Positions 34,990-49,000 are shown, numbered from the stretch's first letter. The stretch: 64,000 nucleotides of DNA from Avena insularis (GCA_023614405.1 CM042685.1:86418684-86482683), one strand, 5' to 3'. Notes: generated by a model not told the origin, from the sequence alone. A program made the numbers and translations.

Positions 34990-37375
34990 CCTATCCACTG
35001 AAATTCAGCGACTAGCCACTCGGGGACTGGACACCAAAACTTCCTATGTGCCTAGCCACTGAAATTCAGCGACTAGCCACTCGTGGACTGGACACCAAAA
35101 TTTCCTAAGTGCCTAGCCGCTGAAATTCAGCGACTAGCCACTCGGGGACTGGACATACCTGGATAGTTGCGCCCAGCATGTTGTGCATCTCGGCGGTGTC
35201 CACCGACGGCAAAACAAAAGGCTTCCGACTGCGATGCTGCCCGACGTCCGCATCTAAAACCTTAGGCACCTGAGGCGACTGCGTCATAGCTCCCGCAGCG
35301 GAAGCCCTCGCCATGAAGCGAGGAAACATCATTGCCACCGCCCCTGAAGCGCTAGTCGCGGGCTCCTATGCCGCGACCAATGCTGCTAATTCGCCCAGCT
35401 GCGACCCCGTGACCACTTCGGCCTTCGCGACCGCGTCAACTTCATCTAGCGCTTCGCTCAGCGCATCGACTGGCTCATCCATGTTTATGATGGTGTCATG
35501 GCCTTTCTTCTTCTTCATGCCCTCAGCAGGCGCCTCGGCTTTGTCGCCCTTCCTCTTCTTCGCGGGATCAACCTCCCCTCCCGTGGCGACTGGTGGTACC
35601 TTGGCCACCGAAGGGTGACCAATCTTCTTCACACCAGTCCTACAAAAAGGCACGATTAGCAACTCAGACAACAACTACAAAACTCTACTCCGAATCGACT
35701 CGGCAAAGGCGTACCTAGCGACTGGAATAAAACGCAGAATGGTGCAAATGTGAGGCAGCTTCTCCAACTCTGTTCCCAGCTTGTGAATGATGCCCATCTC
35801 GAACACGGCCGGGGCCCACGACACTGTAGCCTTCTTTGACGATGAGGCCGCGACAGCGGGAAGCTCTGATCCAATCGATATTGGCGCCTCCTTCGATGGA
35901 GAGGCCTCCGCAGCCAAAGCGGCTCCCATCCCAGACATCGCAGAGAACGACGGTGGGATCGATGCGAGAGGCACCTCGCTGTCCACCATGTCCTTGGCCC
36001 TTGGATCCATCGCCTCTAGAGCTTTCATCAAAGCCAGGCCCTCTGCGGCGTTGTCTTCACTGTCTGACTCGGAGCTGGCCAGAGACCGGGGCGGAGATGC
36101 CAATTTAGGTGCCTTCTTATTCACGGGTCTGCCGTGACTTCGTGCTGCCGTTGCCCGCGGGTCTTCCGAGCCATGGCCACGGGTGCGGCGACTTCCACCG
36201 CCTCATCATCATTGTCGAAGGACTCTCTTGAATCCCCCTTGACCTCCTTAGAGCTCTCGTCATTGGAGGGAGGAAGCCAATCCTCCAGGACTTGGAACAG
36301 CTGAAAAGGGCAAGCACATATCAGCAAACCTGCGACTGCATTTCTGGGACTATGAAGGTATAAAAGATAAAGAATCTCACCGTCGGCGCCTGGCGCTTCA
36401 CGGTATACGGGGCGATCCCAGCCTTCGGATCGACGTACTCCGCATCGGTGATCTTCCTCAGTGCGGTGACGTAGTCGTCGGCCTTCTAGTCGGCGGTGTA
36501 GGCCTTGGTCCCATCGTCCCTACCTGTGTACTCATACATCCAGTGGGAGCGACTGGCCAGGGGCACCAGTCGCCGCCCGAACCAACAATTATAGAAATTG
36601 ATAGTCTTGATCCCATCCTTCTTGAGCTGGCGGATCATCGTGAGCATCTCGTCCACGACCATAATTTTATCATGGGGGAGCTTGGCCACTTGCAGCCGAC
36701 AAGGCTTGCTCTGTCGGGGGTGAAGGCCGGGAGCGGTACCTCACCATCCAGGGTTGAGTCCCTGACATAAAATAGTACTTCTTTCACTCACTGGCCGCCT
36801 TATACGGTAGCATGAGGTCGAGGAAGGGGGCCTTGTTCTTCAGTTGGAAGGTGAGGCCGCCCAATGCCAGCATCGGGCCACCGGCTCCTTCACGACCGAC
36901 GTGCCCATGGAACAGTTCCTGCCACAACGGGAAGTATGGGCGGCACCCCTGGTAGCACTCGTAGAACGCCACGAAAATGGCGAGTTGCTCGATGCTGTGA
37001 GGCCCCAGATCTGAGGGCTTGATGGTGTAGTTGGCGCAAAACCGCCAAAAGAAGATCGAAGTGGAGAAAACCAGCCCCCTCTCTAGGTGGCTATTGAAGA
37101 AGATGAATTCTACAGCGCGGGGGTCTGGCTCCACCTCTCCGGTGGGGGGAATTCGCCATTTTCCCTTGCAGAGGATCCCCGTGTCTTGGAAAGACTTCAA
37201 CGACGCCATAGTACACTTGGACTTGCCCGACAGTTCCTTCGGGTGTGCCATCAGAATGAAGATCTAGATCCACTCGCTCACTCTGGAAATTATAGATTGG
37301 GTGGAAATGGAAGACTGAAAGGTGCGCGGGATTGGAGGAAAAGTGAGGAAGACTCACAACTCCCCCGTCACTCTC

Positions 37376-37383
37376 GTTATATA
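37376..37383 (-). promoter_or_regulatory. TATA box of the Gy-B antisense ORF
   Basis: TATATAAC on the minus strand, about 125 bases before the ATG at 37251. Position and sequence fit a separate promoter that drives the antisense ORF from inside the element. Confidence 0.6.
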
Positions 37384-37385
37384 GC

Positions 37386-37708
37386 AGTTGCTTCCCGCCA
37401 GTTTTAGAGGAGCCGTTACCGCGCAGTGATTATGCCAATATTACCATTGGATTACCCAACGACTATTTTGACCAAAAATGACGGTCCAAATTTGTCTACT
37501 CGACTCGCCGACCCATTCGCCAAAGCTATGATTTGACTACATGCCAAACTGGCGATTCGACTGGTTGCGCGACTGAAGATATATGCTGAGGATTCTTTCC
37601 TTCATTGATGGAGTCCACCGCCGATTCTACTGGGCGTCCAAATTGGACCCGCATACTCCGACTGCCAAAGAACACCTGCAACGAATCAACGACTGCCTCG
37701 GGGCCTAC
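37386..37708 (+). other. Non-coding tail of Gy-B before its 3' LTR
   Basis: About 320 bases with repeated CGACT and GCGACT words and no ORF. It ends in the polypurine-like CGGGGCCTAC (37699-37708), then TGATGGGG of the LTR. This is also the upstream region of the antisense promoter. Confidence 0.6.
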
Positions 37709-37723
37709 TGATGGGGATATGCC
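37709..37723 (+). repeat. Start of Gy-B 3' LTR
   Basis: The 15 bases TGATGGGGATATGCC precede Co-2. The last five, ATGCC, are the duplication repeated at 56518-56522. The LTR continues at 56523. Confidence 0.7.
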
Positions 37724-38202
37724 GAAACGGAATATGCCCGAGAGGCAATAATAAAGTGGTTATTATCGTATTCCTTATTTATGATCAATTTTATTTTACA
37801 TGCTATAATTGTATTATTACGGAAACGTAACAGGCTAAGTATATGACTGCTATAGTAGCAGCAAAGGAGGGCATTTGTGTCAAGTAGTTTGTTATCAAAC
37901 TAAGGTGTGGTTCGCAATGGGCTAATACTAAAGATATATTATACGACAATAGTATCGACATGATTTAACCTCAAGGAACTAAAGGTCTCACCAAAAGACC
38001 AAATTTATACAATGTCATCTCAGTGGAGAATGAGTGATGCGTGAAGACGCCAAGACATGCAAATACACACGGACCTGAAGCGTCAGATCCGTATATTATG
38101 TTAACCACTCGCAATCGCGTATATGGAACACCAGAAAGCCATAGGTGTTCAATACGCAAAATTTTCTAAACTAGATTATTCTCTCTAGTGCAAGTGGGAG
38201 AC
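37724..38202 (+). repeat. Collapsed first unit of Co-2: LTR stub joined to an interior tail
   Basis: About 105 bases of LTR, with its terminal TG altered, jump near 37828 to the RNase H-like end of the interior. That end matches 54484-54837, including the in-frame TAG (37885-37887) and the polypurine tract CAAGTGGGAGAC before 38203. A deletion from inside the LTR to near the end of the first interior explains it. Confidence 0.8.
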
Positions 38203-39883
38203 TGAAGGGAATATGCCCAGGAGGCAATAATAAAGTGGTTATTATAGTATTCCTTATTTATGATAAATGTTTGTTTTACATGCTATAATTGTATTAATAC
38301 GGAAACGTTAATACATGTGTGTTTAATGAACAAAAAGAAAGTTCCTAGTTATGCCTCTCATATAAACTAGCTCGTTGATTAACATGATGATCAAAGGTTT
38401 CCTGATCATGGACATTGGATGTTGTTAATAACCAGATCACAACTTTGTTGGAATGATGTGATGAACATTCATCCGAAGTATAGCATTATGATCAAGGTCA
38501 TTATGTTTATATTTCTATAACATCATACGAAGTAATCTTAGTACTTAGACCATGAGATCATGTCAATTACTTACACCGGATGAGTATGTTGATAACATCA
38601 AACGTCAAACAGTAATAGGGTGACTATAAAGATGGGTTCAGTGCTACAGAGTTGTTATGTTGTGGCTCATGGATCAAGAGTGGAATTTTTCCATCCCGAT
38701 GACGGAGAGATATACTCTGGGCCCTCTCGGTGATATCACATTAGTTAGCTTGCAAGGAAGTGATTTGATCACTAGAATGTTATATCACGGGAACGAGAAA
38801 AGAGTACATGTTAGTAACGAGATAAAACTAGGTGTGGAGATACCGATGATCGAATCTCGGACATGTAATATATCGCGAGACAAAGGGATTTAGTTACATG
38901 CGTATAAGGTTCACAGAATCACAGAAGTCATCGTTGAATGTGTGGGAGTCAGTACGGATCTCCAGGTCTTGCTGATGATTATTGATCGGAGAGGGGTCTT
39001 GATCATGTCTGCATTATTCGGGAAACATAGGGTGACACACTTAAGGGATACTGACACCATTCAGAGCAAATGATATGCCAGAGAAAGAAAAATAAAGCGC
39101 ATGAATTTATTTCACTACATACCGAAACTGTTTCGGGTGAAATTGGTAAAAGTGTTTCTGCATGTGAAATGAAATACTAGAAAGGGGTTATATGTGAATG
39201 TTTGTCCGTTAAAGTAATTGACAAAATTCTAAATAAATAAAAGGAGTTTTATTTAAAGAGAGATTGAATTAAATCTGGTGGAAATTTAATGGGATTTTTG
39301 AGTGGGATTTTGAGTGGAGAAATGAAGGGGCTAATTTTGAGTGGGAGCTCCACCCACATAATGGAGGAAGGGGTGGGGGCAGCCACCATGGCCGCTGGCC
39401 ACACCCCTTGGCATGCCCTCCTCCTCCTATAAAAGGAGCCCCTCTCCCTCTCTCTTACTCACACCTCCTCGCGAAGGATCTCTCTCCCCCTTTAGAATTT
39501 CCCCATGGTCTCGGATCAGCAAGATACATGTTCACGGTGGCTTTTTCTAGAAGGATTTGTCTCTTCTACTGCTTCGCTGGAGCGAGGGCACGGCGTTTGT
39601 CGGGGTACCCGGACGTATGTGCGATCACGGATGCACCACTGCCTTGTGGTGCCGGACGTGATCGTGCTGGACCAACTGGACCAGATGGACTTCATCATGA
39701 TCTTGAGATCGTCAAGCGTTCGACTACATCATCCATGAGTACAACCTCGTTAACGCTATACGGTCTTCAAGGGTATGTATTCTATGGATGCATATCCACC
39801 CGTCGCTTATATCTAGTAGATAGATCTTAGTGCTTTGTTCCCATCATAGGAATTTTTTTGTTTTCTATGTTGTGAACCCTTTA
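38203..39883 (+). repeat. Co-2 middle LTR (acts as 5' LTR of the main unit)
   Basis: Matches 54838-56517. The TATA box TATAAAAG is at 39428-39435. It ends CCCTTTA, so the last dinucleotide is TA against CA in the right copy. TGGTATCAGAGC follows at 39885. Confidence 0.9.
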
Positions 39884-39884
39884 G

Positions 39885-39896
39885 TGGTATCAGAGC
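39885..39896 (+). other. Primer-binding site of Co-2
   Basis: TGGTATCAGAGC, complementary to initiator methionine tRNA, one base after the LTR. Confidence 0.88.
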
Positions 39897-42697
39897 CAGA
39901 TCTATGCGTAGATGCTTTGCACGGGTAGTACACATATGAGTATCTGGGCGATGATGATCATTTTATTGCTTCTTAGTTGTAATTTGGATATTGTTGGCAT
40001 AGTTGGATGAAGCGACCCAGACAAACTTTACATGTCCTCGCACATGAGACATGTTCCACACTTGACATGTAACTAGTTTTGCATAAGAGGCTAGCGGGTA
40101 TCTGTCCCTCCTACTATAGTCAATATCTAATTTGCAACGAGTTGTCAACAATTTGTTTATCCTCGTTGTGGTTCATGTTCCTAGGTAAGAACGGTTCTAT
40201 CTTCGAAAGCGCTAAGCCACATAAAACTTGCAATGGATAAATTAGAGGTGTCTAGTTTAGATTGTTGCTGGGTTAGTGTCATGAGATGGTGATGTTGTAA
40301 GTAAAAGTATAAGTCGATACTCTTACAACACACATAACGTGTAAGTTCCATAGACCTTGGCCTTACACATAGAGGTATGATAGTGATCATACCATGATGC
40401 ACATGATGGAGATCAAGTGCAAGAACCATATCATTTCACTTATTCACATGTGATGTTTGTTGCATCTTGTATTGCTAGTTTGGCGTTTTATTAGCATAAT
40501 AAGATGATCCCTCATTTAGATATCAAGATAAAAATGTGTTCTTCCTTAATTATGCACCGATTATGTTTCGTCGCTCCAAGAGATCACGTGATGATCGGGT
40601 GTTCTTGGATCCACGATCATATTTCGGGTGTAAGACAGTTACACACGCGAATACTAAGGTTCTTACTTGGCGAGCCTAGCATGTATAGACATGGCCTCGG
40701 AACACGGACCAAAGGGTTAAACATGAGTCAATGAAAGATATGATGCCCATTTGATGCTCGCCTTTGAAGCTACACCGACTCACGTGATGATCGGACTTGG
40801 TGTAGTGGATTTGGTTCATGTAATCACCAAAATGACACGAGGGATGTCGTTTTGAGTGGAAGTTCATTTCTAATTTGGATTAGTAGAACTCAATTTATCA
40901 TAAATTAAATCAAAGTGAATTTGCATAATTTGTTGTAGTCATTGCCATTCGTTCACCACCTTATGCATAGTTGTAATTGAGATAATAGAACTATAGAATT
41001 CTGGATATATACTTTAGGAACTGGTATCGTATTGTGTTGAGAGTCGATCTAAAGTTTAAAGGCCTATTGCAAACTTTCAGCAAACTCTATTTACTCCGTG
41101 AAATTTAAAAGTTAGTATTAAATCGAGAGTAACAATTCCAATGTTAGTATCTTAAGTATCATGTTTGCCTCCATGATTCTTGATTGTTTTTAAATATCAA
41201 GGTTATCTAGGATCTGAAAGAATTGTTTCACAAACCATCATGTGTGGCAGATATAATGATATCTGAAACAATTTTTGGTTGAAATATGATAGAGTGTAAT
41301 ATATGTTCTCATATTGGATGAGAATTTGCAAAGGTTGGAGATGCTAGACATCCTAATCATCCAAAAGGGTTTTGGAAAGTAATGTTATACTCACGATTCG
41401 CCTTGATAAGCTACATTAGCTTGATCATGAAAGTCGTCATGATAATAATGAATAGAAGATGTATGGAAAGAGTTTACTACAAAGTGTCGATCATTTGATG
41501 ATGGTGATCTACTTCGAAGTGCAAGTCCAACGGTATTAGTATTTGAATATACATGCTTTGGAATATGTGTCATGTATGATGTTGATAGATTCTTTTAAAA
41601 AGGAAAAGGAAATGCTGAAAGTGAATCTATAAAATATATTTGGAATAAAATAAAAGACTAGAAATATCCAGTTTAGGTATATAGATGATATACATGTTAT
41701 GATTGTATTCTTTGCTTGTTAAACAATGTGGTTCTTAGGTATTGGATGCCGAATTGGTTGGTATGAAATTTCATACAGAACGACGCAATTTGTGAACTAT
41801 GATGGCCTAAGTGACTAGCAAGAGAATATGTGATGATGTTCATCGAAAACAAACAAACCGTTGTTTGTATTTCTTGTTGACATCAAAGCTTCCCTTCAAG
41901 ATTTGTTTTAATAATAGTTACTTAAATCAGGTATTATGAGAACAAAGATTGTTCAAATAATTAACATATTCCATATAAAATGGATGATTTACAAATCTAG
42001 TTGGATAAATCACATCCATAAAACTTGATGCTAAAATGTTGCAAGATAAATGATTGAAAGATCACTTCCGAAGTGACATCGCCGTTCAAATTATATTGGA
42101 AAGAAAACATGAAGAATCTCCATATTCATGGATTTTTGGAGTCTTTGATTTGATCAAGTGACGCTTGTGAGACTTTCCTCGGGATAATTAAAACTTCGTT
42201 CAAAGGCCAAAGAAGAACGAACGACTTAAATAATGGAATTTATACATACCGATGTATGTAGTCCATTATGTGTAGTCTTAAGCGATGGATTTCAACTTCA
42301 TATGCTTTCTCCGGAAATTTGTGTGAATATTCATTTAATGAGAAATAAGTATGAAATATTTGAAAACGTTCAAAGACTTTCAAGATGAAGTGGAAAATCA
42401 TTGTAACAACAAAATAAATGATTTGTGATTTTATCATAAAGGGATTTATTTGAGTTGCAAGTGTAACAAGAAAATAAATTATTTATGACTTCATCATAAA
42501 TGGATATATTTGAGTTGCAAGTTTAGCAAATCACCTAGATTTACATCTCCTGAAACACCATAGGAATATGGAGTGTTTGAGATTTGTAATGAAACCTTTT
42601 TTGACATGGTTGGACCAAAGGTGTTATTTATAAAACTGCCATTATGTTTTAAAAGATTAAAAGCTTTAGAGACTACCACTTTTACACTGAGAAGAAG
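39897..42697 (+). pseudogene. Co-2 interior, left part, decayed
   Basis: Similar to the Co-1 interior (about 9313-12260) along its length, with many substitutions and indels. No frame above 85 codons and no intact Gag or protease motif. It stops at the LARD-2 insertion. Confidence 0.75.
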
Positions 42698-45600
42698 TGA
42701 CACCCCCGGAATCAGGGCTAAACAAATCCCAGACCTCCGTCTGACATAAGCTTAACCTTGAGCTCTAGGATATCTAGTGAAGAATCGATAACACTGCAGT
42801 GAACCTACGACACAAAATTTATTACAACAAGCTCATAGCTTAGTAGAGAACCAAATTATTGCAAGCAGAGGTCACTGACCACAAACATCAAACAACAGAA
42901 GGCATATTATGCTATTAAGTATAGCAAACTTAACAAATGGCCTAAGAGGCCTGAAGCATAACGATGACGTCCTAGCCCATAGATTCCAGGCTTCCGGCCA
43001 GGAACCCCAAGCTACTCGTCGGTGTCGATGTAGTACGAAACTCGTCTTCAAGGTAACACTTACTATACCAAAAGTATGAACAAAGCAAGGGTGTGTACAG
43101 GGTGTACTCAGCAAGACTTCTGGCTGGTGGAGTTATTTTGCATAAAGCCATCTTTGTTTATAAAACCAGAGAGGGAAGAAGCTCGTCTAGTCATAGTAAT
43201 TTAAAAGGGGATAAGGGAGCGACATCTCCAAAGTATTGATCATCATCTTTTGATATCCACCAAATCATCATCATCTACCAACTAGGATCACCCCCTCGTA
43301 CGCATGAGGAAGCATCCTTAAGCACACGTTGATCTGCCAAGTTTTACGATTAGGTGAAAGTTCTCTATGATCTTAGAATCTGGTCACCAAGCATTAATAA
43401 CCGTGAACAAAGATTTTTGAAAACATTTATCCCTGCAGGGGTGTACAACTTTACACACACGTACCAACCGAGTCTTAATGCCAACGTTTTAGCCCTCTTC
43501 CTTGGAAGGCCGGCAGAGGGTGGTTGGCCACGACCTTTACCTTGCTTTCGCCAAGACCATGAGTCACGCAATAAGTATTGTTCCGCCGTAATGGGTCAAA
43601 TCCCGAAGCCGGTACTTAAATATGTGAGGCGATGTTGGTTTACTAGGGGCGCTATCTACCCTAAGCAACCCGGTCCATGCTTCCCTACCTGTTATGAATG
43701 CACCTCCTTCACCGCCTTCGAGAAGATCCACAATGCATGTCGAATGGAAGGCCCGAACTATGTGACTCATGGAATATACTATGCAATTTAATTAAGAGAG
43801 GGGTTCCCAAGCCCCGTGTGGCTGTACGCTCATCTCGGTTACAAAGACAAGAACACAGGTCCTAGTGGTGGCGAGCATGGGACTAGAAAAACCACATCCC
43901 ACCGTGGTCTCCCATACAAGCCTTAGCATGTTTAATTTCATATCACTGATCTCATATCATCATGTTCTCCTGTCATACTAGATTCTCTGCATCTGATACA
44001 TCATCTGGATGGACCAGACTCAACAGTTATGCATGGCTAAGCAGGACACAGATATAAGCTCTAGCAATGCACACAAGCCAAACCTATTTATGCTAGGAGG
44101 AGTGGATCAGGTAACATAAGCTCAAATGGAGTATGCAATAGATAGGATACTCTATCTATCGATAAAAGACCATAGTAGAATTGTATGCAACATGGCAAGT
44201 AGAAATGCTTTCGAAATCATAGGATTATATCATGGTGGGGCTACGCTTGCCTTTGCCTGTTGATATCCAATAAGCGAAGCTTCGGACATCTGGTACTTGA
44301 CTTGTTATAGTTGGTCAAGTATTGTTCATCGATCTTCAATCTTTGACGGTGTTGATCTCGGTCTTTGATCTCGATCTCGATATCGTATTCTACCGAGGAG
44401 GAACGAAACACCGGAAAGAAAGGGGAAACAATCAACAATGGCATCGATGCAATGCTCAAGCAAGGATGATGATATGACAAGTAAAATTGTACTGAAATGT
44501 AACCCTAAAGCATGCTCGACAGTTTAAACAGGGTTCCGAGAGGTGAAAACCCTAACTCGGGGAAACTCCGAAGGCATATGAGAGGGGTTACTATGTTCTT
44601 CTAATTATACTTTTCATTTAAGTTGTTGAACAATGCATGATTATAGCTTAGATATGTAGCTCTCATTTTTCTGAACATTTTGATATATTATACATATTTT
44701 TCTGACTTATAATGAATTATTTATTGAATTTACAAATTTCAATAAAATTCTGGAATTATTTAAATCATTTTCTGAAATTAAACAAAATTGGGAATACTTT
44801 TGTTACTAAGCCTCTCCCTAGCCACAGAGGCTGACATAGGGGCCCTTTGGCCACCTCAGCTTCCACGCGGCAAGGTGGGACCTGGGTTTGACTGCGCTGA
44901 CTGGCACGGTGACACTCAGGTAACGCCACCGTGACGTCATAGACAGCGGTGAGCTGCAGAACGGCAACCGGGACGGCGGCCGAGGGCTTGCGGGACGATG
45001 CGGGATAGCGTGTTAGACGCGCGAGGATGTGGGGAGACAAACGGTGGCGGAGCCGCTAGGTAGAGGTCGCTGGATCAAGGGGAACGACAGCGCACGATGG
45101 CGGAACGTACAGGTCGACAGCGCGCGAAGAAACTAGCAAGCAAACGAGGCGACGGAAAGCGCCATGAGCATTAGAGGCTCACCAGGAGGGTGTTGACGAT
45201 GACAGCGGGACTTGATATGGACAGAATCGACGGCAAGCAGCGGTGGCCGACATCTAGAACGAGGATCCAATTGTGGTGATTGGAACCTTGCTTGCTTGCT
45301 CTAGTTAGAGCAAACGAATAAGACGAGCAAGGCAGAGCTTCCACGCATCACAGAGAGGGTTGGGGAGGCCGGAAATGGCGAGCCGCCAGCGAGGCAGAGA
45401 GCTAGGGTTTCGGCCGGAGATAGAAATTGGGGATAGAGAGAGCCAGGGGAGAGTGAGAGGTCGAGGGGAAGAGGGCTACGACACGGGGCCATCTTATCCT
45501 CACCCAGAGGGCGGCGGCACATCTCAATGGCCGACGACGATCAACGGTGGCGGTGCAGACATGGAGCATCTTCCAGCTGGAAGAGGATGGCGACTTTGCA

Positions 45601-46060
45601 GAAACCCCCTGGGTAAAATTGAGAAGCAACCCGCGGTCCAGAGTGGGACGTTTCTGGGCCTTAGCTGCCGCACGTTGGCGACAGGGAGGAGAGGAGAGGG
45701 ATGGGCCGGCCTGTTTGGCTGTTGCTGCCCTTTTTTTAATCTGGAAACCTTTTTCCAATTCTGTTTTGCATTTCTCTTTGGTAATTTAATTTTCAAATAT
45801 GTTTTGTATATTTCAAAAATAATAGAAGGTTTTATAAAACTAGTAAGATATTGAGGGGCCCTCTTATTCCATTTGGTCTCCATTCATTTTTGTACTTTTC
45901 AAATATTTAAAAACCATTTGAATTGATTTTCAAATAGAGAGGGGAGGATTAGGGTTTTATGGTTTTGCATTTGATTTATTTTAATGCACAATTTAATGTA
46001 TGATGCTCTTGATGCACAAAACAAAACCTAATATAGATTATCTAAAATTGGGGTGTTACA
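42698..46060 (-). repeat. LARD-2 3' LTR
   Basis: Copy of 49511-52803 with scattered changes. A GC-rich segment (about 44810-45700) includes small open frames that are not shared intact by the other copy, so they are not taken as genes. Confidence 0.88.
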
Positions 46061-49000
46061 GCTCTATCCCCCTTACGAGAATCTCGACCCGAGATTCCAA
46101 AGGTAGGAAAAGAGACAGAGAGAGGAAGAAACAGGGTCACTCTAAGGATAAGAGGGAAACACACTAAACAATACACAGAGTATCTCATGGTCAACTCATG
46201 GATGGAGTGTTTAAAAACAACTCTAAGATGACAACATGAAACACGTCAAGGTAACGGAGGAAATAAGAGGGAAAGGTTTCAAATGTTAGATCGAAGGTCT
46301 TCATAAGGATTGAGACCATAGAGCTTCAGAAGAATTTATGGTTCTGAAAAGGAAGGTCCCAACAGAAAGAACATGACCACAGACTTCGACAAGAAACCTC
46401 TACTAAAGACTTAAGTAGAGTTTTCGGGTTGTAGGGATATGAATCGACAAAACCAAACTATTGAACTACTTTTGACACGGAAGGGTCCCTCTTTCATTCA
46501 ACAGAAGGCTTAAGATAGAAAGGTGTTTTGTGGCAAAGACTCATAAGAGTCACAAGGAACATGTAACAAGAGAAACTTCTGATTACCAAAAACATATTCA
46601 CTCTTAAAACATGGCCGAGAAAACGAAGGAAACTCTTTATTCATCTAGGTTTATCAAAATCTTTGCCAAAGATCATGATATCACTTTGCACCACTAAGAT
46701 GCATAGTTAAGAAGATTCCTGATGACACGAGAAGAAAGGAACTTCATTCTCAGACTTCAAGTACTTGGCACACATAACGCTTGCCAACATAAATGGTCTA
46801 GAGGATCGACCGAGAGACATTTAGCAGCACTACTTTAAATGTTCACCTTGATGTTCGGAACACAAGACACCAAGTAAAAGGTCGGACTTCGGATACAGAG
46901 GAAACCATGAGCACAACTCCTATATTCAAATTATAGAGGAAGCCTCATGAAGAGTGGTTGTCATTGATGAATCAAGAGAATATAACAAAAGGTCTTCCCG
47001 GCTAAGTGTGTCAACCATTACATCAATCTTGCCAGATTTTATAGAAACCTATGTCAAAACCTTGAGGAACACCAACCATCATTGCTACTTGAGATTCAGC
47101 TTTGGTTAGGTGAATTGATACTTCAGACTCAACATGTTCGAATAGAAAATTTGCAACATTTACCACGAATATAAATTCACTAGATTCTCAAGATATGGAC
47201 TACAGTGTCAAGCTCCAAAAGATGAGCTAGATTGGTATACCCATGCATTTAGCAACTTGTCAAGAGACAACTGCACACACACATAAAGTACTAGCAATAA
47301 AACACTCATGTATCCTTAAGGGACGGAGATAATTCTGCTCGAGTTCACGACCACATCTTTCAACATTTGTACGTGAACCAGAGAAGATTACTTCTAACAT
47401 CCAGAACTCATACTATGAGATGACTCGAAGATGGTTCTCGAAAGTTTCCAACATTAATGCCAAATGTTCCATAAGAATCCAATCTAACATGGAGAAGATA
47501 AGGATATTGTCGATGGGCTCAACAACACACTTATGGAGACACTCCAAGAAGATGAACGCATATGTAGTATGAACAAGGCAAAAGTATTGGTCAGACCAAA
47601 GACATGAAAATGTACTCAGGTGAAACATCACAAGTAGAAACATCATCAAGATAGTCCTTGAAACTGAGTTTGGTTTGATGATAACCCAAATCAAATCAAA
47701 AGAGGGGAAGATAACATATCCTCAAAGGAAATACTATCTTTCTTCAACACAGACAAAACTAGACATCCCTCTAAGAAGGAACAAAGTAAGATAAAACTTT
47801 TGTCTTACAACTCTCCAAGTTGTTGTTTAAGCTCAACCAACTAGTTCAGGGGTATCCAGTACGGATCCTTGGAGAAAAGAGCAGTTCAGAGATCTTGCTT
47901 TCTCAAGAACTTAACATCATGGTCATGTGGCAACATGGCGATACTTCTAGTAGACACCTAGAATATCACGAACTACCGATACATCTCTTAGTTCGAGAGG
48001 AAACTTGCTTGGCAAGGCAAGAAGACATAGTCTTAGAACTTCGGCAATAGCCTAACTCTTTGACCGAAGAGAGTGTACCAGAATGATGGACTTGGTAGCA
48101 AAATCATCCTTTGCTTAGTGACAGGATTAACCAATCATGCTAAGAATGACACAAATGTCCTTGGAGTTGAAAACAGTAATAATTCCTAAGAATCTCGAAT
48201 AACCACATCATTACACACACGAATCACTTACGAACGTGAAGGCTTGAGGAAGGTGGATAAAGATGTGTGAAAGAATCACTTCGTTAAGGGGTCATGAAAC
48301 TCGGTACGACCTCTTAGTATTAAAGAGTGTGATACTTGAAGGTGGAACAGATAGAAGCTAATTAATGCTTCTTGATCTACAGATTACAACACTTTGACCT
48401 GGTCCTAGATATGACGAGGTACTAGAGTTTGTTTCTCCTAGACATTCCGAAATGGTTTGTCTTGACGGACCACAAGAGTATTTTGCATTGGACGACACCA
48501 ATGCACATGTACTACTTGGCTACCAACTGGTAGACAAAAGGTCAGAAAACAACAAGAGGGAAAAGGAACATACCCAGGATAGAATTCCGAGATGTGGATG
48601 CATAAGTCAACAACCTTTCGAAAACCAATCCAATGAAGGGGAAAGGTGTCGCAGAGTCACGAGTATAGATACAAGACTCACGAGGAGTACTCTTGTCGTG
48701 ATCTATTTGGTCCCATTAAAGAACATCTGCCATAGCATGTGGTAGGGGAAGTCCTTTATCATCACTATTCAATAGCGACAAAGACCACAAGCTTGAAGGC
48801 TAGAATTGTAATACTAGCCATCCTGAGGTAATGTGTGAACATTAACGACAGGGTTCAAAGGAATGGATCTTGGTTTAAAGGTCAGCTTCATGTACAAGAT
48901 TCACTACACCAGAATCCAGCACAATCAGGGATCTTAGGTTCAAGTCCAAGGGTTAAAACCAAAGAAAGAAGTAACTACTACCTGAGTGACATAGCATACA

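Larger units (their letters stand above)
23273..35155 (+). repeat. 61-bp tandem repeat in Gy-B, interrupted by Sire
   Basis: Four copies of a 61-bp unit. The GAAATTCAGC word starts at 23282, then (after the insertion) at 35000, 35061 and 35122. Each unit contains the 13-base dyad GCTGAAATTCAGC or a one-base variant. The array lies in the antisense ORF region, probably in an intron or spacer. Sire sits inside one unit. Confidence 0.88.
22149..37251 (-). pseudogene. Gy-B antisense ORF with a PF04195-like 'putative gypsy type transposon' domain, split by Sire
   Basis: Transcribed leftwards from ATG 37251. The first part (37251-36784) shows the aromatic-rich Phe-Phe-Trp-Arg-Phe and Pro-Tyr-Phe-Pro-Leu-Trp segments of the plant domain often labelled 'putative gypsy type transposon'. 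A TGA at 36784-36786 lies where relatives have Trp. Further parts at 36689-36486, 36327-36121, 36124-35675 and 35674-35366 are in different frames and include an acidic/serine stretch and a lysine-rich stretch. After the Sire insertion the ORF resumes at 23180-22719 as a coiled-coil segment (about 23050-22880) and at 22717-22418, then shifts frame. An apparent intron (23051-23122, GT...AG on the minus strand, 72 bases) is readable in frame. Function unknown. Such ORFs are known between pol and the 3' LTR of Tat-type Gypsy elements. Confidence 0.7.

Noticed and set aside
39408..39830. A 140-codon ORF at the end of the Co-2 LTR
   Set aside because: It lies in the R/U5 region of an LTR. The other LTR lacks the full frame, and no motif is seen.
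43354..43791. A 145-codon ORF in the LARD-2 left LTR
   Set aside because: The matching stretch in the other LTR (near 50210-50595) is broken by stops, and no domain is recognisable.
45360..45854. ORFs of 118-164 codons in the GC-rich part of the LARD-2 LTRs
   Set aside because: The frames differ between the two LTR copies (52008-52680), as expected for non-coding DNA.
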